NCBI RefSeq assembly: GCF_024733555.1
Contig: NZ_JANIOF010000002.1
Coordinates: 310,001 to 374,000 of the forward strand
DNA length: 64,000 nucleotides
Reading direction: 5' to 3'
Source: Paenibacillus sp. SC116
Lineage (GTDB): Bacteria > Bacillota > Bacilli > Paenibacillales > Paenibacillaceae
The position numbers and the translations under genes were made by a program. Of this stretch, positions 52,677 to 61,852 are shown one piece after another (position 1 is the stretch's first letter; each line of letters starts with the position of its first letter). The notes beneath the pieces are model-generated. The model had not been told where the DNA came from, did no database searches, and saw only the letters and a list, made by a program, of their open reading frames with translations.

Positions 52677-53558
52677 TTATAGAACGCGCTTCGCCCCAAC
52701 ATAAGTCTGTTTAGACCAGCTGGAACCAAGGCTGGAAACCGTTACACTTTTCGCTTTACCAGAGGAAGCGTGAATGTATTGGTTATCTCCAACATAAATG
52801 CCTACATGCGTGATACGTGAACCGCTCGAAGAGAAGAATACAAGATCTCCTTTTTGAGGGGCCTTAACTGCTGTACCTGCATTTTTGTAAATATCATGTG
52901 CGGTACGTGGAAGATCCACATTATGTTTACCAAATACGTAATTCAAGAAGCCGGAGCAGTCAAATCCTGATGGAGTTGTTCCACCCCATACGTATGGTAC
53001 GCCCATGTAGCTGTAAGCTGTATTAATGACAGCATCTGCTTTATTCAAGTCTTGCTTGCTGGATTGGATGGAAACTTCCTTCTTGTTGCGATCTACAGAT
53101 GGAAGTGTTTTTAAATATTTCGCATCCCACGTGAACTTTACACCCATTTCATCAACGAAGAAGCGCAATGGAATATAAGTTGTATTTTTATACATCCAAG
53201 GCTTATCCGACATCTTGACCGATTTTCCGTTTACTTTCACTGTAGCGGAATCTGTGCGGAATTCAATTGTCGTATCAGCGCTTTTGACGATAATTTTCAT
53301 ATGATTGCTGTTAATGTCAGATGTGGACATCGTCCATCCCATTTTGTTCACGAAATCGCGAAGCGGGACGTACATTGTCTCTCCATCTTCCAACACAGGT
53401 ACTGTATTAGTAAAGGTAAGTTGTTGACCATTAATTGTAATTGAAGCTTTTTTGTCTCCGTCATAGGCGTAAGCTTTCGTTCCGAGCGCGCCATCCGTAA
53501 AGAGCATGCATCCGAAGACCGCTCCCGCTAGGAGAACTGTCTTAATTGCCGTTTTCAA
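52677..53558 (-). CDS. Secreted NlpC/P60 peptidoglycan hydrolase with copper-amine-oxidase-like N-domain
   Basis: The 293-residue protein has a signal peptide (cut near TKAYA, about residue 31). Residues 40-150 carry a repeat of the copper amine oxidase N-terminal/stalk type (YVPLRDFVNKMGW, YIPLRFFVDEMGV), common on Paenibacillus surface proteins. The C-terminal NlpC/P60 domain has the catalytic Cys in SGFDCSGFLNYVF, His in RITHVGIYVGD and a third polar site in YIHASS. It should cut peptide stems in the cell wall. AGGAGGCGATGA precedes the ATG. The gap 53559-54019 shows no convincing gene or riboswitch. Confidence 0.88.
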   Translation of the reverse strand: MKTAIKTVLLAGAVFGCMLFTDGALGTKAYAYDGDKKASITINGQQLTFTNTVPVLEDGETMYVPLRDFVNKMGWTMSTSDINSNHMKIIVKSADTTIEFRTDSATVKVNGKSVKMSDKPWMYKNTTYIPLRFFVDEMGVKFTWDAKYLKTLPSVDRNKKEVSIQSSKQDLNKADAVINTAYSYMGVPYVWGGTTPSGFDCSGFLNYVFGKHNVDLPRTAHDIYKNAGTAVKAPQKGDLVFFSSSGSRITHVGIYVGDNQYIHASSGKAKSVTVSSLGSSWSKQTYVGAKRVL

Positions 53559-54019
53559 ATCATCGCCTCCTGTAAGTAACTAAATAAGTATTTTGAATTT
53601 CATATCAAGTTGTCGTAACTTGTAAGACCGATATCACTAATAAGTGAATGTATGTAAGCAGTATCAGTTATGACAGTTTCTTAATACATGGATTATTGTC
53701 TTACAAAATTGTAACCATGTCAAACAGTAAACCATATATAGGCTTCACCCACATTCTGGATAAAGCCTGTAATGCCCGCTATATTGGGGGATTAAGGGGG
53801 AAAGGTAAAGATTACAAAAAGGTAATAAAAAGGTTTCGGACAAGGTTTTTACGTGTTTATTTAGCGAATCGTATGGTATTCCTTATTTGTTATATACATA
53901 TATATCATTTATATTAATACTAGAAAGACAGGCGCTAGCTATAATCGTATGCGCTTACATTTGATAAAGAGTAATGCCACTTATCGTATCGAGTGTACGG
54001 GGAAAAGAGGCTTTGTTTG

Positions 54020-55918
54020 ATGCTTAAAAGAATCTATCAGACTCATTTTAAACGCAGGCTATTTAATAAATTAATTGTTGTATACTCTTGTATCGCTCTT
54101 ATATCGTTAGTAACCTTGTCTCTTTTTACCTATCAGTTCTTTGTTCGAAAAGATATGAGCTCGATGCTGCTAGAACAGCAGCGCTCGGTTGATGCGATGA
54201 ATCGCTATTTTGACCAGAAGTACGAAACATCGCAGCTGCTTCTACAGCAGCTTTATCAAGACAACGTTCTTATTAGAGATACGGTATACTTTTTGGAAAA
54301 TGGCTATGAGTCTTACTTGCGGTATCGATTGGATACGTACAGCGAGAGCAATAGCTTCTTTGTGCGGGACTTTCACACGTTCTATGCGAATCAATTTTGG
54401 AAAGATTCCGATCTGAAAAATATTGTCCTAGTAAGCCCAAGACAAGGCTTTGCTTTTATGTATAGCGATAACGGCGTTTTCCGTAAAGTGTACCCGTGGG
54501 AAGTGACTCCCGATCCTCAATTTCTCCGGGATCGTTATCCACAGCAGGGCAATGAATCAAAGATCTCGGATGTAGATGAAGCGCAGGATGCAGCGATGGA
54601 TATCGATAACTCAACTCCATCTCAACACAGTGAAGAGGCAAAGGAACAGGTTCCATTAGAGACAGACAAAGAGCCATCAGCGCTTCCTTATTTTACGGTA
54701 ACCAATCGGATTAACAATCCAGATACGCTAACGACATCTGGTGAGATTATGATCGATTTCGGCATCGATGGCATTCGCCACAGGATGGTGGATGCTCAGC
54801 AGCTTGATTCCGTTATCGTATTGAATGAGCAGGATCAGGTCATTTATTTCAATAACAAAGAAATGGCGTCCGCTTATGAAAGTAATCGAGCTGAGCTGTT
54901 GGCAATGAAGCGCAACCAACCATTGAAGCTGAATTTGGATGGCATCGGTGAAGCGTATGTGACGTTATCGCAAACGAATAAATTGGGGATGACGGTCATT
55001 TCCATGCTTCCATCGCATGAAGTGACAGATCGGTTGGCAGGTGTACGAACAACGATCGGTGTAGTGACGGTGCTGTGCGTTATTCTCGTCGTTGTAATCG
55101 CTTACGTCACAGTCATTCGTATTTCGAGACGTACGCAAGTGATCGTGAAAGCGATGAAGCAAGTACCAGCAGGCAAGTTGGACACACGCATCAACTTCCA
55201 GCAGGAAGATGAGCTATCTGATATTGCGCATAGTTTCAATCATATGGTGAACGACTTATCGGATTACATTAATCGTGTCTATAAGTCGGAGTTAAAGCAG
55301 AAGCATGCCGAGCTCGTGGCCTTGCAATCACAGATTAAGCCTCATTTCTTATACAACACGCTTGAAGTAATCCGTATGCGTGCTGTAGCAAAAGGCGCGC
55401 ATGATGTGGGCGATATGATTTATAACTTGGCTTCCATCTTCCGACATATGGTTAAGGATAAGACGCATATTACCCTCCAAGAAGAAATCGAGAACTGCAA
55501 ACGCTACTTGGAGTTGACACGTATTCGCTACCGAGACAAGTTGCAATACACGATTGATATGGATGTTGGTATTGGTGGTTATCAGGTTATGAAGCTATCC
55601 GTACAGCCAATGATTGAGAACTATCTTGTCCATGGCTTGGGCTTGGAGCGGACAGACAATCATATTTGGATTCATGCGCTGCGCGAGGAAGACGAACTTA
55701 TCATTCGCATTCGTGACAATGGTTCGGGTATTCTACCTGAGCGCTTGCAGCAGCTGCAAGAAGAATTGAACAGCGATGATTTGCAGGATCATGGCTCTCT
55801 AGGCATTAAAAATGTTCATAACCGCCTTCGAATTCTGTATGGTGATCGGGCTGGTATAGAGCTCGACAGCATTTATCAAGAAGGAACAACCGTAACAATA
55901 CGCATTCCAATAGGCTAG
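54020..55918 (+). CDS. YesM-type sensor histidine kinase
   Basis: The 632-residue membrane kinase has an N-terminal helix (about 17-37), a large outside sensor domain, a second helix (about 345-365) and a HAMP region. The kinase core has QIKPHFLYNTLEVIRM with the phosphorylated His at about 442, and an ATPase domain with IRDNGSGILPERL and SLGIKNVHNRL. ATG 54020 is chosen because AAAGAGG precedes it. It overlaps the response regulator region and faces a sugar ABC operon, as in YesM/YesN pairs that sense oligosaccharides. Confidence 0.88.
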   Translation: MLKRIYQTHFKRRLFNKLIVVYSCIALISLVTLSLFTYQFFVRKDMSSMLLEQQRSVDAMNRYFDQKYETSQLLLQQLYQDNVLIRDTVYFLENGYESYLRYRLDTYSESNSFFVRDFHTFYANQFWKDSDLKNIVLVSPRQGFAFMYSDNGVFRKVYPWEVTPDPQFLRDRYPQQGNESKISDVDEAQDAAMDIDNSTPSQHSEEAKEQVPLETDKEPSALPYFTVTNRINNPDTLTTSGEIMIDFGIDGIRHRMVDAQQLDSVIVLNEQDQVIYFNNKEMASAYESNRAELLAMKRNQPLKLNLDGIGEAYVTLSQTNKLGMTVISMLPSHEVTDRLAGVRTTIGVVTVLCVILVVVIAYVTVIRISRRTQVIVKAMKQVPAGKLDTRINFQQEDELSDIAHSFNHMVNDLSDYINRVYKSELKQKHAELVALQSQIKPHFLYNTLEVIRMRAVAKGAHDVGDMIYNLASIFRHMVKDKTHITLQEEIENCKRYLELTRIRYRDKLQYTIDMDVGIGGYQVMKLSVQPMIENYLVHGLGLERTDNHIWIHALREEDELIIRIRDNGSGILPERLQQLQEELNSDDLQDHGSLGIKNVHNRLRILYGDRAGIELDSIYQEGTTVTIRIPIG

Positions 55919-55950
55919 TGACTCACGCATCTGAAGTGGAGGGATACGAC

Positions 55951-57534
55951 TTGTTTGAAGTATTTCTAGTAGACGATGAACCGTTCATCATAGAAGGGCT
56001 GCAAAGCATTTTAGAATGGAACGATTATGGTTTAACGATTGTAGGTCAGGCTGAAAATGGGGAGGCTGCTTGGCAAGCTTTGCAGGAGCGGCCGGTAGAT
56101 TTGGTTGTCACCGATATTATGATGCCGAAAATGACAGGGCTGCAGCTCATTGAGCGGATGAAGCATACACATCCTCATACGCGCTTTATCATTTTGAGCG
56201 GTTACAATGAGTTCGGCTATGTGAAGGAAGGCATTAAGCTTGGGGTAGAGAACTACTTGCTGAAGCCGATTAACTTGGAGGAATTCCGCGCTACATTGGA
56301 AACGACCGTGCAAAAGATGGAGCAGTCTCGTTCCAGTCAGCTGGTCGAACAGCATAATCGTGACATTTTGCGTGAAAATGTGTTGTATCGCTGGGTACGG
56401 GATCAGATTCATATGGAAGAGCTGCAGCAGCGCGCAGATATGCTGGATTTGCAATTTAAGCATGCGTATTACTGGACGGTACTTGTGCGTATGGAGGGGG
56501 AATATACGCCTGACATTCAACAGATTCAGCAGGAACAGCTATGGTTTGCTGCCAATGAATTTATGCGTTCCTTCGAGTACAGCTTCATTGTGCGTGAATG
56601 GGACGGTGAAGTTGTATTTGTATTTGGCCTTGGGGATGAACAAGCGGATAAAGAGCTGCTGCTAGGAGCATTAAAGAGCTGGAAGCAGGAGATGGAACAA
56701 AAGCTGGGCGGTATTCCGCTGCAAGTAACAACAGGCAGTATTCAGGCAGGATACACGAAAGCAGCGCAAAGCTATGCTCATGCCAAGCAGCTTCAGCCGT
56801 ATCATCTCGTGCGTATGGATGAAAATATTTTGGATTACGAGGAAGCCATGCGCTATCGTTCTTCAAGACCATCGTCTTTGCAGCCTGATATTGAGTCTTA
56901 TGTGCGGCTGTTGTACGCAAAAAATAGGGAGCATTTGCATGAGCAGCTAGAGCAGGACTTCCTCCATCTGACGGAATCGGATGGAGCAGAGCCACGTGAT
57001 GTGCACAACTTTGCTGTTGAGTTGTTAATGGTATGGAAGCAGTCTATTAAGGAGACGGCGATCCAGTTGCCTGTCAAGGATATTGATTGGTTTAGTGAAG
57101 TCTATCGCCTTCATTCCCTAGATGCAATTAGGGAGCATGTAGCGAAAATAGCCGATCACCTGATCGACTTGCTTACGCAGCCGCAAGATATGTCTCCAGT
57201 TGTGAAGCAGGTGCTGCAGCATATGGAGGAACGCTATGCGGAAGAGCTGTCGTTGAAGACCTTAAGTCAGGTGTACAATATCAACCCTGTTTATTTGGGG
57301 CAGCTGTTCCAGAAAGAGATGAACGGCACGTTCTCTGATTATTTGAACAAAACGCGTATTAAAAATGCGAAGCGTCTATTAATAGAGACGCATTATCGCA
57401 TGACCGAAATCGCAGAGAAAGTCGGCTATTGGGATAAAAGTTATTTTTATAAACAGTTCAAAAAGTATGTAGGCACCTCGCCTAAAGAATATCGGGAAAT
57501 GCGAAGCGGTGTGGAACAAGAACTCCGTTCCTAA
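55951..57534 (+). CDS. YesN-type response regulator with AraC domain
   Basis: The 527-residue regulator has an N-terminal receiver domain (FLVDDE, then the phosphorylated Asp 55 in VVTDIMMPKM) and a C-terminal AraC helix-turn-helix (LKTLSQVYNINPVYLGQLFQKEMNG and YWDKSYFYKQFKKYVGTSPKEYREM). The middle is a long helical linker. The start is best placed at TTG 55951, seven bases after GGAGGG and directly before the usual FEVFLVDDE start; an in-frame GTG at 55918 overlaps the kinase stop. It likely activates the sugar transport and mannosidase genes downstream. Confidence 0.87.
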   Translation: MFEVFLVDDEPFIIEGLQSILEWNDYGLTIVGQAENGEAAWQALQERPVDLVVTDIMMPKMTGLQLIERMKHTHPHTRFIILSGYNEFGYVKEGIKLGVENYLLKPINLEEFRATLETTVQKMEQSRSSQLVEQHNRDILRENVLYRWVRDQIHMEELQQRADMLDLQFKHAYYWTVLVRMEGEYTPDIQQIQQEQLWFAANEFMRSFEYSFIVREWDGEVVFVFGLGDEQADKELLLGALKSWKQEMEQKLGGIPLQVTTGSIQAGYTKAAQSYAHAKQLQPYHLVRMDENILDYEEAMRYRSSRPSSLQPDIESYVRLLYAKNREHLHEQLEQDFLHLTESDGAEPRDVHNFAVELLMVWKQSIKETAIQLPVKDIDWFSEVYRLHSLDAIREHVAKIADHLIDLLTQPQDMSPVVKQVLQHMEERYAEELSLKTLSQVYNINPVYLGQLFQKEMNGTFSDYLNKTRIKNAKRLLIETHYRMTEIAEKVGYWDKSYFYKQFKKYVGTSPKEYREMRSGVEQELRS

Positions 57535-57665
57535 TGGGAAGGTCTTGAACGTGCTCGAACTTGACATCCTTGATTGGTTGCGATGTTAGGGTCTATTTCC
57601 TAACAATATGGTATGGCATCTCAATAGGACTTGTGTAAAGTCGCTATTGTACGATGATGTTTCCT

Positions 57666-57850
57666 CTAACGGTCGCCAATAACGTTATTTTAATGAAAAC
57701 GTCCATATTAGAATTCTAACGGTCGTCAGAGCGCCTATTCTAGCAATGATGGCAAATGTCATCGCTTCATTTGACGAATAAGCTCTCTGGCATCCCTTAC
57801 ATTTCAAAATAAGTGAATAAAGGCTGGTTAGCCTCTGTGGCAACCGTTAG
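57666..57850. repeat. MITE-like interspersed repeat, copy B
   Basis: The 185-bp element has near-perfect terminal inverted repeats: CTAACGGTCGCCA at the left, and TGGCAACCGTTAG at the right (complement CTAACGGTTGCCA), 12 of 13 matching. A third TAACGGTCGT lies inside, near 57717. It is about 70% like 27804-27987 by eye. It does not code. No sure target duplication was seen. It lies within the 58200-57534 gap, whose remaining sequence holds no gene. Confidence 0.8.
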
Positions 57851-58028
57851 TGAAATCATGATGTACATGTGCAATGAGCAGCTTCCTTATTTCGCACTAT
57901 TCGCTATTCGCGCCTTCTCATGCTAGGCTGGCCGAGTACCAAAGTAATAAAGCTCGCTTATTGAAGAGCAAGAAATCGACTAACGGACATGACTGACCTT
58001 GAATATTTGAGTAATTAACAGACGTAAT

Positions 58029-58113
58029 AAAAGGCTTACTAAGCTATATGTAATAAGGGTATTCATCATTTGGTGTCCTAATTATAGCCAATGTAAGCCC
58101 TTTCTTTATTTTG
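58029..58113 (+). terminator. Long hairpin with T-rich tail upstream of the sugar ABC operon
   Basis: AAAAGGCTTAC (58029-58039) pairs with GTAAGCCCTTT (58093-58103) at 10 of 11 positions, and inner GCTATA/TATAGC extend the stem. The tail TTTCTTTATTTTG is typical of termination. It lies about 90 bases before the first permease ATG, so it may be an attenuator or the late terminator of the yesN-type gene. Confidence 0.45.
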
Positions 58114-58200
58114 TACACCAAATCTAAAGTTTGTTAACTATAGAAAATACATCAGATCCTGTACGCTTAATTTACATTAAAGCAACGGGGGATGAATCGG

Positions 58201-59139
58201 ATGCAAACGATTACGAACAGCTTAAAGAACCTCTATCGCAACCGGATCTTTCTTCTCATGGTACTCCCGGGAGCACTATGGTTCTTGTTCTTCTCCTACC
58301 TACCGATGCTCGGAACTGTTATCGCTTTCAAAGATTACCGAATACATCGGGATGGATTCTTTGCAGGCTTGATGCAGAGTGAATGGGTAGGCTTCGAGAA
58401 TTTCAAATATCTGTTTAGTACGAATGATGCTTTCTTAATTACACGGAACACAATCTTGTATAACTTTGTGTTTATCATTTTAGGTTTGGTATGTTCCGTC
58501 GCAATGGCTATCATCCTAAGCGAGATTGTGAACAAGCGTCTAGCAAAGGTTTATCAAACAGGTATGTTTTTACCGCACTTCCTGTCTTGGGTTATCGTCA
58601 GCTACTTTACATTCAGCTTCCTGAGTGTAGACAAAGGGGTTATGAACCAAATTCTTGCTTGGTTCGGCGCGGAACCTATCTCGTGGTATTCCGAGACGAA
58701 GTATTGGCCTTACATTTTAACCTTTATGAACATTTGGAAAGGCGTCGGTTACTCCAGCGTTGTTTACTTGGCAGCGATTGTTGGTATCGATAAAACGTAT
58801 TATGAAGCTGCGATGATTGATGGAGCGAGCAAATGGCAGCAAATTCGCCATATTACGCTTCCATCGATTACACCACTGATTACGATTTTGACGCTGCTAG
58901 CGATTGGTCGGATTTTCTACGCAGACTTCGGTTTGTTCTATCAAATACCGCGGAACTCTGGTCCGCTGTACCCAGTTACGAACGTTATCGATACGTACGT
59001 CTATCGTGGATTGAAGGCGACAGGGGAAATTACGATGAGTACGGCAGCAGGTCTATATCAGTCGTTCATCGGTTTCATTCTCGTCATCACATCGAACTGG
59101 ATCGTACGCAAATCCAACAAAGACAACGCGTTGTTCTAA
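58201..59139 (+). CDS. Sugar ABC transporter permease (LplB-like)
   Basis: The 312-residue membrane protein has about six helices. It starts with SLKNLYRNRIFLLMVLPGALWFLFFSYLPMLGTVIAFKDY, typical of LplB-type permeases, and carries the EAA loop YYEAAMIDGASKWQQIRHITLPSI. ATG 58201 is preferred to 58192 because GGGGG (58186-58190) is too close to the latter. It is first of the transporter genes, followed by the second permease 17 bases later. It likely imports mannose oligosaccharides for the linked mannosidases. Confidence 0.88.
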   Translation: MQTITNSLKNLYRNRIFLLMVLPGALWFLFFSYLPMLGTVIAFKDYRIHRDGFFAGLMQSEWVGFENFKYLFSTNDAFLITRNTILYNFVFIILGLVCSVAMAIILSEIVNKRLAKVYQTGMFLPHFLSWVIVSYFTFSFLSVDKGVMNQILAWFGAEPISWYSETKYWPYILTFMNIWKGVGYSSVVYLAAIVGIDKTYYEAAMIDGASKWQQIRHITLPSITPLITILTLLAIGRIFYADFGLFYQIPRNSGPLYPVTNVIDTYVYRGLKATGEITMSTAAGLYQSFIGFILVITSNWIVRKSNKDNALF

Positions 59140-59156
59140 CGTAGGGAGGACTAACT

Positions 59157-60074
59157 ATGCGCAAGAAAAAACATCGCGACGTCCACCATCTCTCACCAAT
59201 GATGAATGTGGTGTTCAATATTATCGCAGGCGGATTCGCTTTACTCTGTGTATTCCCGTTCTTATTCGTTGTCATTATCTCGTTTACAGATGAGGCGGCG
59301 TTGAACAAAAATGGATATTCGATTTGGCCTGAAAAATGGAGTTTCGCTGCTTATGAGTACATTTTCAAAGCAGGCGATCAATTACTTCGCTCTTACGGGG
59401 TAACCATCTTCATTACTATTGTGGGTACGCTTATCAGCTTAGTTACGATTTGTTTGTTCGCTTATGCGATATCTCGGAAGAACTTCAAATATCGTGGATT
59501 CTTCTCCTTCATGGCCTTTTTCACCATGCTATTCAATGGTGGTCTTGTACCAACGTACATGGTCGCTACACAAGTGCTGAACTTGAAAGACAGCATTTGG
59601 GCATTGATTCTGCCATTGGCGGTAAACGCATTCTACATCTTGATTATGCGTACGTTCTACAGCACCTCAGTTCCAGATGCGATCATCGAATCTGCGAAAA
59701 TTGATGGTGCGGGCGAACTGCGAGCATTCATCACAATCGTGCTGCCGATTTCCTTACCAGGTATCGCAACGATCGGATTGTTCGCGACGCTAGGCTATTG
59801 GAATGACTGGTTCAATGCTTTGCTCTACATCGACAATCCGAACATCGTTCCATTGCAAGCGATGCTGATGCGAATCGAGAACAGTATGCAGTTCTTGATG
59901 AACAATGCTCAGCTAAGTGCATCGGGTCAATCGTTGGAACTGATGCGTTCCTTGCCTGCAGAAGCAACGCGAATGGCACTTGTCGTACTGGCAACAGTAC
60001 CTATCGCTTGTGCATATCCGTTCTTCCAGCGCTACTTCGTTCAAGGTTTGACGATTGGTGCAGTAAAAGAGTAA
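59157..60074 (+). CDS. Sugar ABC transporter permease (YtcP-like)
   Basis: The 305-residue partner permease has six helices and the EAA loop IIESAKIDGAGELRAFITIVLPISLPGIATIG. FPFLFVVIISFTDEAALNKNGYSIWPEKWSF at the start is typical of YtcP-type proteins. AGGGAGG precedes the ATG. It pairs with the permease upstream and with the solute-binding protein downstream. No ATPase is encoded here, so a shared MsmX-type ATPase elsewhere is expected. Confidence 0.88.
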   Translation: MRKKKHRDVHHLSPMMNVVFNIIAGGFALLCVFPFLFVVIISFTDEAALNKNGYSIWPEKWSFAAYEYIFKAGDQLLRSYGVTIFITIVGTLISLVTICLFAYAISRKNFKYRGFFSFMAFFTMLFNGGLVPTYMVATQVLNLKDSIWALILPLAVNAFYILIMRTFYSTSVPDAIIESAKIDGAGELRAFITIVLPISLPGIATIGLFATLGYWNDWFNALLYIDNPNIVPLQAMLMRIENSMQFLMNNAQLSASGQSLELMRSLPAEATRMALVVLATVPIACAYPFFQRYFVQGLTIGAVKE

Positions 60075-60186
60075 TGCCGGGTATTCCTGCTCTGGCCGCT
60101 GATTGATAGGGGATTCAGGGTCATAGGTGGTCAGAGCAGACACCATATATGCAATTCATCACGCTTATACAAAGGGGTTGACAAGA

Positions 60187-61668
60187 ATGGCTAAAGCAAA
60201 AAAATTGCTCATGATGACGTTCTGTCTCGTAATGGTCGCATCTCTTGTTCTCACAGGCTGCGGCAGTAAAAAAGAAGCAACTGGCGGTAGCACAGAAGGC
60301 ACAGCTGAAAAGCCAGTTGAGCTGATCTGGTACACAATCGGTACTCCACAAAAAGACGTAGACAAAGTAATGGCAAAAGTCAGCGAGTATACGAAAGAAA
60401 AAATCGGTGTAACCGTCAAGATGAAAATGTATGACTGGGGCGAGTACAACGAGAAGATGCAAGTAATCGCGAACTCCGGTGAGCCGTATGACATCGCGTT
60501 CACAGCTTCTTGGGCATTCGACTATGTAACAAACGCGAAGAAAGGTGCTTTCCTAGCGCTTGATGATCTTATGGCAACAAAAGGCCAAGATATCGCGAAG
60601 AACGTTCACCCATCCTTCCTAGAAGGTGCGAAGATTGATGGCAAGACGTATGCAATTCCAGTAAACAAAGAGTTGCCTGCACAGAAAGTATTCCGCTTCA
60701 ACAAGAAGGTTGTAGATAAATACGGTATCGACTACAAAAACGTGAAAACGCTTCAAGACCTTGAGCCGATCCTTGCGAAAGTAAAAGCAGGCGAGCCAGG
60801 TATGTATCCGCTATCTGCGGATAAGCAGTTCAAATTCGGTTTGAACTATGACTTGATCTCTGAGAACTTGCCGATCGGTGTTGCTTTGAATGACACAAAT
60901 GAGCTGAAGCTTGTGAACGTTCTTGAGCAGCCTGATACGATGAAAGACTTGGAAACAATGCATGAGTACTACAAAAAAGGTTACCTGAAGAAAGATGCTT
61001 CTACTGCTTCCAGCGGAGATGAAATGAAAACAGGTAACTGGCTCATTGATATGCCAGATACACAGCCGTTTGCTGACGCATTGTGGTCTCAATCTATGGG
61101 TTATGAAGTTGTTTCTACACCTTACACGAAGCCATATGTATACAACTGGTCTGTAATGGGTGCTATGCATGCGGTATCTGCTAACTCTGCATACCCAGAG
61201 AAAGCAGTAGAGTTCTTGAACTTGCTGAACTCTGACAAGACACTTCGCAACATGATCAACCATGGTATCGAAGGCGAGCACTTCAAACGTGTTGATGCAG
61301 AAACAATCGAATTCTTGCCTGCTAAAACAGAAGGCTACGATATGCCAGGCTTCACATTGGGTAACTTCTTCCTCTTGGATAAGCTGCCTACAGACCCTAA
61401 AGACAAATGGGAGCAATTCGAGAAGTTCAACAACTCTGCTGAAAATGCACCATTGCTGGGCTTCCACTTCAACGCGGATAGCGTGAAATCTGAAGTGGCA
61501 GCATTGCAGAACGTAAAAGAAGAGTTCTACGCTTCCTTGTTCACAGGTACAGTAGACCCTAAAGTTTACGTGCCAAAAGCAATCGAGAAGTTCAAAGCAG
61601 CTGGCTTGGATAAAGTACAAGCTGAAATGCAAAAGCAATTGGATGCATGGAAAGCGTCCAAAAAATAA
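60187..61668 (+). CDS. Sugar ABC transporter substrate-binding lipoprotein (LplA-like, DUF3502)
   Basis: The 493-residue lipoprotein has lipobox LTGC near residue 24 and the extracellular solute-binding fold (VELIWYTIGTPQKDVDKVMAKV, then TASWAFDYVTNAKKGAFLALDDL). The end LLGFHFNADSVKSEVAALQNV and AAGLDKVQAEMQKQLDAWKA match the DUF3502 domain of LplA proteins. ATG 60187 is chosen over the longer frame from 60127 because the signal peptide starts there, after AAAGGGG. It follows both permeases. Confidence 0.9.
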   Translation: MAKAKKLLMMTFCLVMVASLVLTGCGSKKEATGGSTEGTAEKPVELIWYTIGTPQKDVDKVMAKVSEYTKEKIGVTVKMKMYDWGEYNEKMQVIANSGEPYDIAFTASWAFDYVTNAKKGAFLALDDLMATKGQDIAKNVHPSFLEGAKIDGKTYAIPVNKELPAQKVFRFNKKVVDKYGIDYKNVKTLQDLEPILAKVKAGEPGMYPLSADKQFKFGLNYDLISENLPIGVALNDTNELKLVNVLEQPDTMKDLETMHEYYKKGYLKKDASTASSGDEMKTGNWLIDMPDTQPFADALWSQSMGYEVVSTPYTKPYVYNWSVMGAMHAVSANSAYPEKAVEFLNLLNSDKTLRNMINHGIEGEHFKRVDAETIEFLPAKTEGYDMPGFTLGNFFLLDKLPTDPKDKWEQFEKFNNSAENAPLLGFHFNADSVKSEVAALQNVKEEFYASLFTGTVDPKVYVPKAIEKFKAAGLDKVQAEMQKQLDAWKASKK

Positions 61669-61852
61669 GTTTCGATGTGATTGGGGCGAACCTTCGTCTG
61701 CTGCAGCATTGACAACAAGAACGCAACATCCCGCAGAAGCGAAGTGAATAGCCCGATCTATGCAATCAGGTGGAGCATCGGCTTCACCTGATTGTGTCTT
61801 ATATGAGCATCATCTTTTCATTTTTGCCTTAGGAGAGAAGGAGAGAAACGAT

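Noticed and set aside
53648..53917. 89-codon frame in the gap before the YesM-type kinase
   Set aside because: No ribosome site, odd composition with a basic and aromatic-rich end, and no family resemblance; probably chance.
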